Shown here: piece by piece, positions 59,878 through 64,000 of the stretch
Position numbering within the stretch: position 1 is the stretch's first letter
Layout of the letters: the number at the start of each line of letters is the position of its first letter
DNA from: Hermatobates lingyangjiaoensis
Lineage: Eukaryota > Arthropoda > Insecta > Hemiptera > Hermatobatidae
Assembly: GCA_026182355.1 (NCBI GenBank)
Contig: JAPFBL010000001.1
Span: forward strand, 806,001 to 870,000
Direction: 5' to 3'
DNA: 64,000 nt
The notes under the pieces: generated by a model
What the model saw: only the letters and a program-made list of their open reading frames with translations
Databases searched by the model: none
What the model was told of the DNA's origin: nothing
Program-made: the position numbers and the translations under genes

Positions 59878-60285
59878 TTCGTTGGAAATACGATCCGAAA
59901 CGGACAAATATAGTTCAAAGTAGAAAAAGAAACATAAAAAAATTAAAGGTACACACTGACAGTCTCTTAATTTTCGGTTTGAATCGTTTTGAGGAGAGAT
60001 AAGATAGGGAAACCACGACCTGGTCTCTGAACCAGTGCGCTCGGTTTCCCTCTCTTATCTCTTCTGAAGACGGTTCAAACCAAAAATTAGAGACTGTAAG
60101 TGTGTGCTTTTAATTTTTTTTTTTTTTTCATTGAACTACATATATATTTATATATATATATATATAACCAGTGCGCTCGGTTTCCCTCTCTTATCTCTTC
60201 TGAAGACGGTTCAAACCAAAAATTAGAGACTGTAAGTGTGTGCTTTTAATTTCCCTGTGTTTTTTTTCTTCATTGAACTATATAT
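59873..60285. repeat. PLE family F: one inverted and two direct units
   Basis: Minus unit about 59881-60022 (core 59963-59999), plus unit 60030-60139 (core 60058-60093), (TA)n, plus unit 60167-60281. Core: TCTCT, CTGAAGA, extra C, hairpin GGTT-CA-AACC, AAA (GAA in the minus unit), AATT, then AGAGA pairing with TCTCT. Both plus units begin with AACCAGTGCGCTCGG, the second directly after a TA tract, which fixes the unit's 5' end. Confidence 0.7.
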
Positions 60286-60540
60286 ATATATTTAACTCTG
60301 ACAAAGAACGCTTATAACGGTTGAGAGAAGTTAGTCTTTTTTTCCCATTTCTTATTGTGGTTTGAACATATACATATATATGTATTTATATGTTACTTGC
60401 CGTAGCGTCTACAACGTGCATGGTCTTCCTTTCTCTTTCCTTTTGAAGATGAATTGGCCGATAATTTGTGTTTGTAAGTGTGTTACTTAATTCTGTGTGT
60501 TACAGTACTTTTATATTATATATATATATATATATAGTTT
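60286..60540 (+). repeat. PLE family A fragment and family G unit
   Basis: 60292-60370 is a diverged family A core (CTCTGACAAAGAACGC, GTTGAGAGAAGTTAG, CCCATTTCTTATTGTGG). 60385-60520 is a further unit, family G, with TTGAAGATGAATTGGCCGAT and AATTTG, ending in a TA tract. Both are decayed. Confidence 0.5.
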
Positions 60541-60775
60541 ATAAATATATATAACCAATCATCAAACCACAATATGAAATAGGGAAAAAAAAACTAAGAT
60601 TTTTTGATCGTAACAAGCAGTCTTCGTCAGAAATCAAAAAAATGCAACTGACGAAGACCACTTGTTTCGGTTGAAAGATCTTAGTTTTTTTTCCTTATTT
60701 CATATTGTGGTATTATAATTGATTGTTATTTCATGTGTTTATGTGAAATCTTATTATATATAGAAATACATTTAA
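60541..60775. repeat. PLE family A inverted pair
   Basis: Minus arm 60552-60640, plus arm 60644-60760 with CTGACGA (60648-60654), hairpin GACC/CGGTT-like, GAA, AGATCT, T, AGTT. TA tracts flank it, and the tail hairpin TTTCATGTGTTTATGTGAAA is present. Helix I is lost because the junction lies just before CTGACGA. Confidence 0.65.
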
Positions 60776-60899
60776 AAAAATATATGTCCACATTGTTCTT
60801 CACCAGTTGTTCTTTTAATTTTCCCGAGTCTTCGAAAACACTTCTTAAGTTCAAGATTTTTCAATTTGTAGGAGTTCACCGTAGATTTTTTCAATTGAT

Positions 60900-61400
60900 T
60901 TATTACTATTAACTGTCGAAATGTTTCAGTGATCGTTCACCATCATCAGGATAAAATTAACATTAATGCTATAAAACTGTACTGAAATAAAATATAATAT
61001 ACAAACATTAAACTTGCAGGTTACACATCATACTAACTGTTAGTTGCAGGTTGTGTTCATTTTTTTACTAAAAAGGGGTTTAACTTCGCTGGTTGCTGAT
61101 ATTTCGTTTGTTGTCTTGACTTTCATACATATTAATTCTTCTCTTAGCTTTCATAAAGTTCCCGAAAAGTTGTAACTGATTACAAAAATTATCTTTCTGT
61201 TCGTTAATATTTATTTTATTTTCTAAAATAAAACTTGAAGTGCCACAAGTATTTCAAGTCGTTTTAAATCATTTTCCCGGCCAATTATCTTAGTGTTATT
61301 GACTAGGGTTTCTCTGTTTATTTTAGTGTTGTGTCTTTTATTTAAGTGTTCTGTTGGTGTTCTTAAGTTGAGGACAAAATTTATTTACCATTATATAGGT
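60900..61400 (-). pseudogene. PLE-3: GIY-YIG C-terminus plus 3' UTR with hammerhead-like core
   Basis: Minus-strand translation of about 61375-61220 gives LRTPTEHLNKRHNTKINRE, then TKIIGRENDLKRLEILVALQ, close to the expected C-terminal part of PLE GIY-YIG domains; stops follow. About 280 bases downstream, the minus strand carries the best catalytic box of the window: CTGATGA (60949-60943), extra T, hairpin GGTGA-ACGA-TCACT, GAAAC (60927-60923), ATTTCGACAG. Order and spacing fit a PLE 3' end in the correct orientation. Confidence 0.6.
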
Positions 61401-62480
61401 ACTAATATTTGTGTTTAAATTTGAATTGGGATTTTTTTTAAACTTATTGATGTATGTAGTTTTTAGTGGAAATAACAGAATGTAGTTAAATAAAGTTGAA
61501 ATATGGGCTAGACAAATATAGTTATCGAAGCCCCTATGAAGTTCCTCCTACAGTAATCACTTTAGCAGCCACCATCTGAAACGTTTTCTATAAATAAGTT
61601 TGCCTCAGTCGATTTCCTCACACTCTTAGTAATATCCTCTGTCCCTTGGAAACACTCAATTAGACTATTCGCTTTCCTGTTCAATGTTCAATCTGGTGAG
61701 ACGTTCAGTCTTTCCTTTAGCTTAAAATCACTCCTACGCCCTCAGAATTTAATTTGTTACATAGCTACACAAAAGTCATTTATTTAACTTTATTTCAACT
61801 ATGTACTTACATACTTGAATTGTTTAATATTATTGAGGTATCAAATGAAATATGATACCTGAATGCATATTATAACTACTGCCTACAATTGGAACAACTG
61901 TAAAAATAAAACACCTAAACTTTATGGTACTCTTAATGAAAAATTTCAAATATGTTGAAAGAGAGGTTACGTGTGCACCTAATATACAGAACAGTTAAAG
62001 TGTTTAAATCAAATATAAATTAATCCGTTAACACATGCGTTAGAGTATAATATTAACACATTCTTAAAATATTCCTCTCAACAGATTTACGTTTGTTAAA
62101 AAAATATATTTTCAATTAATTTTCTCTCATTTAAAAAAAAAAAAATTGGTTTTCTGGATATCGAGCTTATGCATACTCATATTTCGTTCACAAGTGATAA
62201 ATATTTCAGCCTAATGTCAAAACTCATTTGACTGCATGTTAAAACTGAAAAAGAGTACAAAAGATGACAGTTTAGAGTAGAATTAAATATTATGTACCAT
62301 CAAATTAATCTTACACAGATTAGAAATCAAAGCCATATGATTTAAGGATACACTTTATTGAGTATAACTACTGTAAATCAGTAGGTTTTTTTTTTTGTAG
62401 AAATTTCTTAATTAGAACAAACTTCTGATAAACTCTGATAAAAATTTTTTTTTTAAATATGATTAGAATAGGGTAGAAAC
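61400..62480. other. AT-rich DNA, no gene recognised
   Basis: No supported gene. Confidence 0.5.
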
Positions 62481-62484
62481 ATTA

Positions 62485-62560
62485 AGTCTCTACACAAAAA
62501 ACTTTACTTTCGACAAATTTCGAACACTTAGTGCTTCCTGCCCTATACTAATCACGAGTA
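62485..62560 (-). repeat. Degenerate PLE-type unit
   Basis: Minus strand: GGCAGGAAGCACTAAGTGTT, CGAAATTTGTCGAAAG. The CACT-AA-GTG hairpin and GAAA remain; the CTGANGA box is changed to CAGGAAG. Confidence 0.45.
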
Positions 62561-64000
62561 ATACCATACAATGAATGCTTGCATAGCTCCTGAGTTATTT
62601 AAATACATTCAAAGAATCAATTGTAATATTATAGTTATTAAAAGTTTGGTTTTCTCACATGTTTAAGTAATGTAATTACGTTATTAGAAAATTAGTTTAA
62701 TTTCGATGTTTTTAACTTAGAAACCCATTTGTCATGTATTCATAAGATTCTGCATCGGTGAACGTATGGGTGCATTTGGCACTGTTTTCATTAACTCACT
62801 CAACAGTTTGTATGTTTTGAAAAATCATAATCAAATAACCATTTATATCTTTAAAAACTGTAATAAATTATATTATTAATGATTAAATGCGTAGTTCTGG
62901 CAAATTGGCAGAGTTTTGAGAAATAATTAAATAATTGTTAATAGAGAATAATTTGTTTAGCTAGTGGACATACAAATTGTACAGTTATGATTCATGTTGT
63001 TAGCCTGTTACAAGTTTAAGGAATGTTGGGTTTTATAAAGATAATGTTACATAAGAGTTTATGCACCAATAGCGTCAATAATCGAAAAGGTTTCAGGAAA
63101 ACATTTCTAGCATAAAAAATAAGCAATAATCATTTGTGTATACGTGAAACATACTTTGTCTATAATTTGTCAAGATAGATTTAATAAACACACACAAATG
63201 ATAAAAAAAAATACTATTTATTGAGAAATGTGCTCAGGTTAGTTTGCGGAGGTAATATTATTCAAAGAAGATTTATATTTTCTCTTCACTGAGCTTTTCA
63301 CCTTCGCTTTTCCATATTACAAACCATCAACAAAAGTCATTATACTCATTATTGCTATGGATGTTTCTTTTATTAACTGTCAACTGTGATTTTACATAAG
63401 TTATTCATATTGCGGATTACAGTTTTTTATTCTATGTCCTTAGTTTTATGATTAGTAACTTGTTATCTTAATTATATTTGATTGATATACGGATTACTTG
63501 AATAATAATATTTACAATTCAATCGTTAGTTGGTCTTTGTGAGATGTGAAGTATATTTTAAGACTGTAAATAGTATAAGAAAGGTTAAAAAGCTTAATGG
63601 AGCTAACTAAGTGACTTTCCTTGACTAATATTACTCCGCGATGTAATCTGACCACATTCCTCAATAAATAAAATATTATTTCATTTTTATATGTGTTTAA
63701 ATTGATGTTTTCCATTATAAGTGAAGTTTGTTTTAAGTACTAAACTTGATGACTTGAACGACTCCGACTTGATAATAATTAATTATCATTATTGTTCTTC
63801 CAGTCTAAGTTAGAGCTACTGTTATCAATAATATAATTGTTTTTTAGTAATATATTTTTAGTATATTAGTAGTCAATTTAAATAAAATGGCTATATGGAT
63901 AGAAAAAGTGATCAGCTAAAAATGCAGTAAATAGGTGGAGTCATAAGGTGCTTGCTTACACCTGAGGACTAGGCAACCTGCACCGCATACCTGTCATACG
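62561..64000. other. AT-rich DNA, no gene recognised
   Basis: No supported gene. The last ~70 bases become less AT-rich (CACCTGAGGACTAGGCAACC), possibly the start of a further island cut by the window edge. Confidence 0.45.

Noticed and set aside
59685..60002. Frames with His-Thr and Ile-Tyr runs on both strands
   Set aside because: Translations of the CA/TA microsatellite and PLE 3' UTR.

Overview
This window looks like a gene-poor, AT-rich stretch of an invertebrate (metazoan, probably arthropod) nuclear genome. The evidence is a eukaryotic tRNA gene with internal A and B boxes, eukaryotic retroelements (Penelope-like, SINE-like, non-LTR), a Helitron helicase fragment, many (TA)n tracts, and no bacterial-style gene packing. 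Almost all short open frames are chance frames in AT-rich DNA or pieces of repeats. I found no host protein-coding gene that I can support. Single short exons could have been missed.

The dominant theme is Penelope-like elements (PLEs). One nearly full-length but broken PLE lies at 57.88-59.59 kb (+), with a reverse transcriptase and a GIY-YIG endonuclease. Three further coding remnants of the GIY-YIG C-terminus lie at 7.6, 25.6 and 60.9-61.4 kb, and a weaker one at 28.4 kb. Around these are dozens of short PLE-type terminal units (about 8.4, 9.4, 14.3, 17.6, 23.6, 28.7-29.3, 44.7-45.0, 46.0-46.9, 48.1, 59.9-60.8 and 62.5 kb). Several sequence-unrelated families share one layout. It runs: a short helix-I strand, a CTGANGA-like box, one extra base, a helix-II hairpin, GAA, a short palindrome beginning with A, one base, and then the complementary helix-I strand. 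This is the strand order of a hammerhead ribozyme with a very short self-complementary helix III. The units are often inverted pairs, tail to tail on the outside, and bracketed by (TA)n.

Other mobile DNA includes two copies of a 1.65 kb repeat with a 16-bp inverted terminal motif (29.7-31.36 and 55.26-56.93 kb), with an older diverged copy in tandem at 31.4-32.3 kb. There is also a Helitron remnant (35.08-36.08 kb), tRNA-derived and other SINE-like copies (0.4, 14.7, 16.0 kb), the 5' leader of a probable non-LTR element (50.2-50.9 kb), (AAT)n-tailed retroposons (43 kb), and a 65-66-bp minisatellite (52.73-53.42 kb).

The clear RNA gene is tRNA-Thr(UGU) at 54115-54186 (-).

About ten islands of markedly higher G+C and complexity stand out from the AT-rich background (2.6, 4.1, 13.2, 18.2, 26.3, 33.0, 37.5, 38.1, 44.3 and 47.3 kb). 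They lack convincing open frames and carry clustered homeodomain-type TAAT, GATA, E-box and nuclear-receptor half-sites. The layout fits a distal regulatory domain of a developmental gene outside the window, peppered with PLE insertions. That reading is inference.
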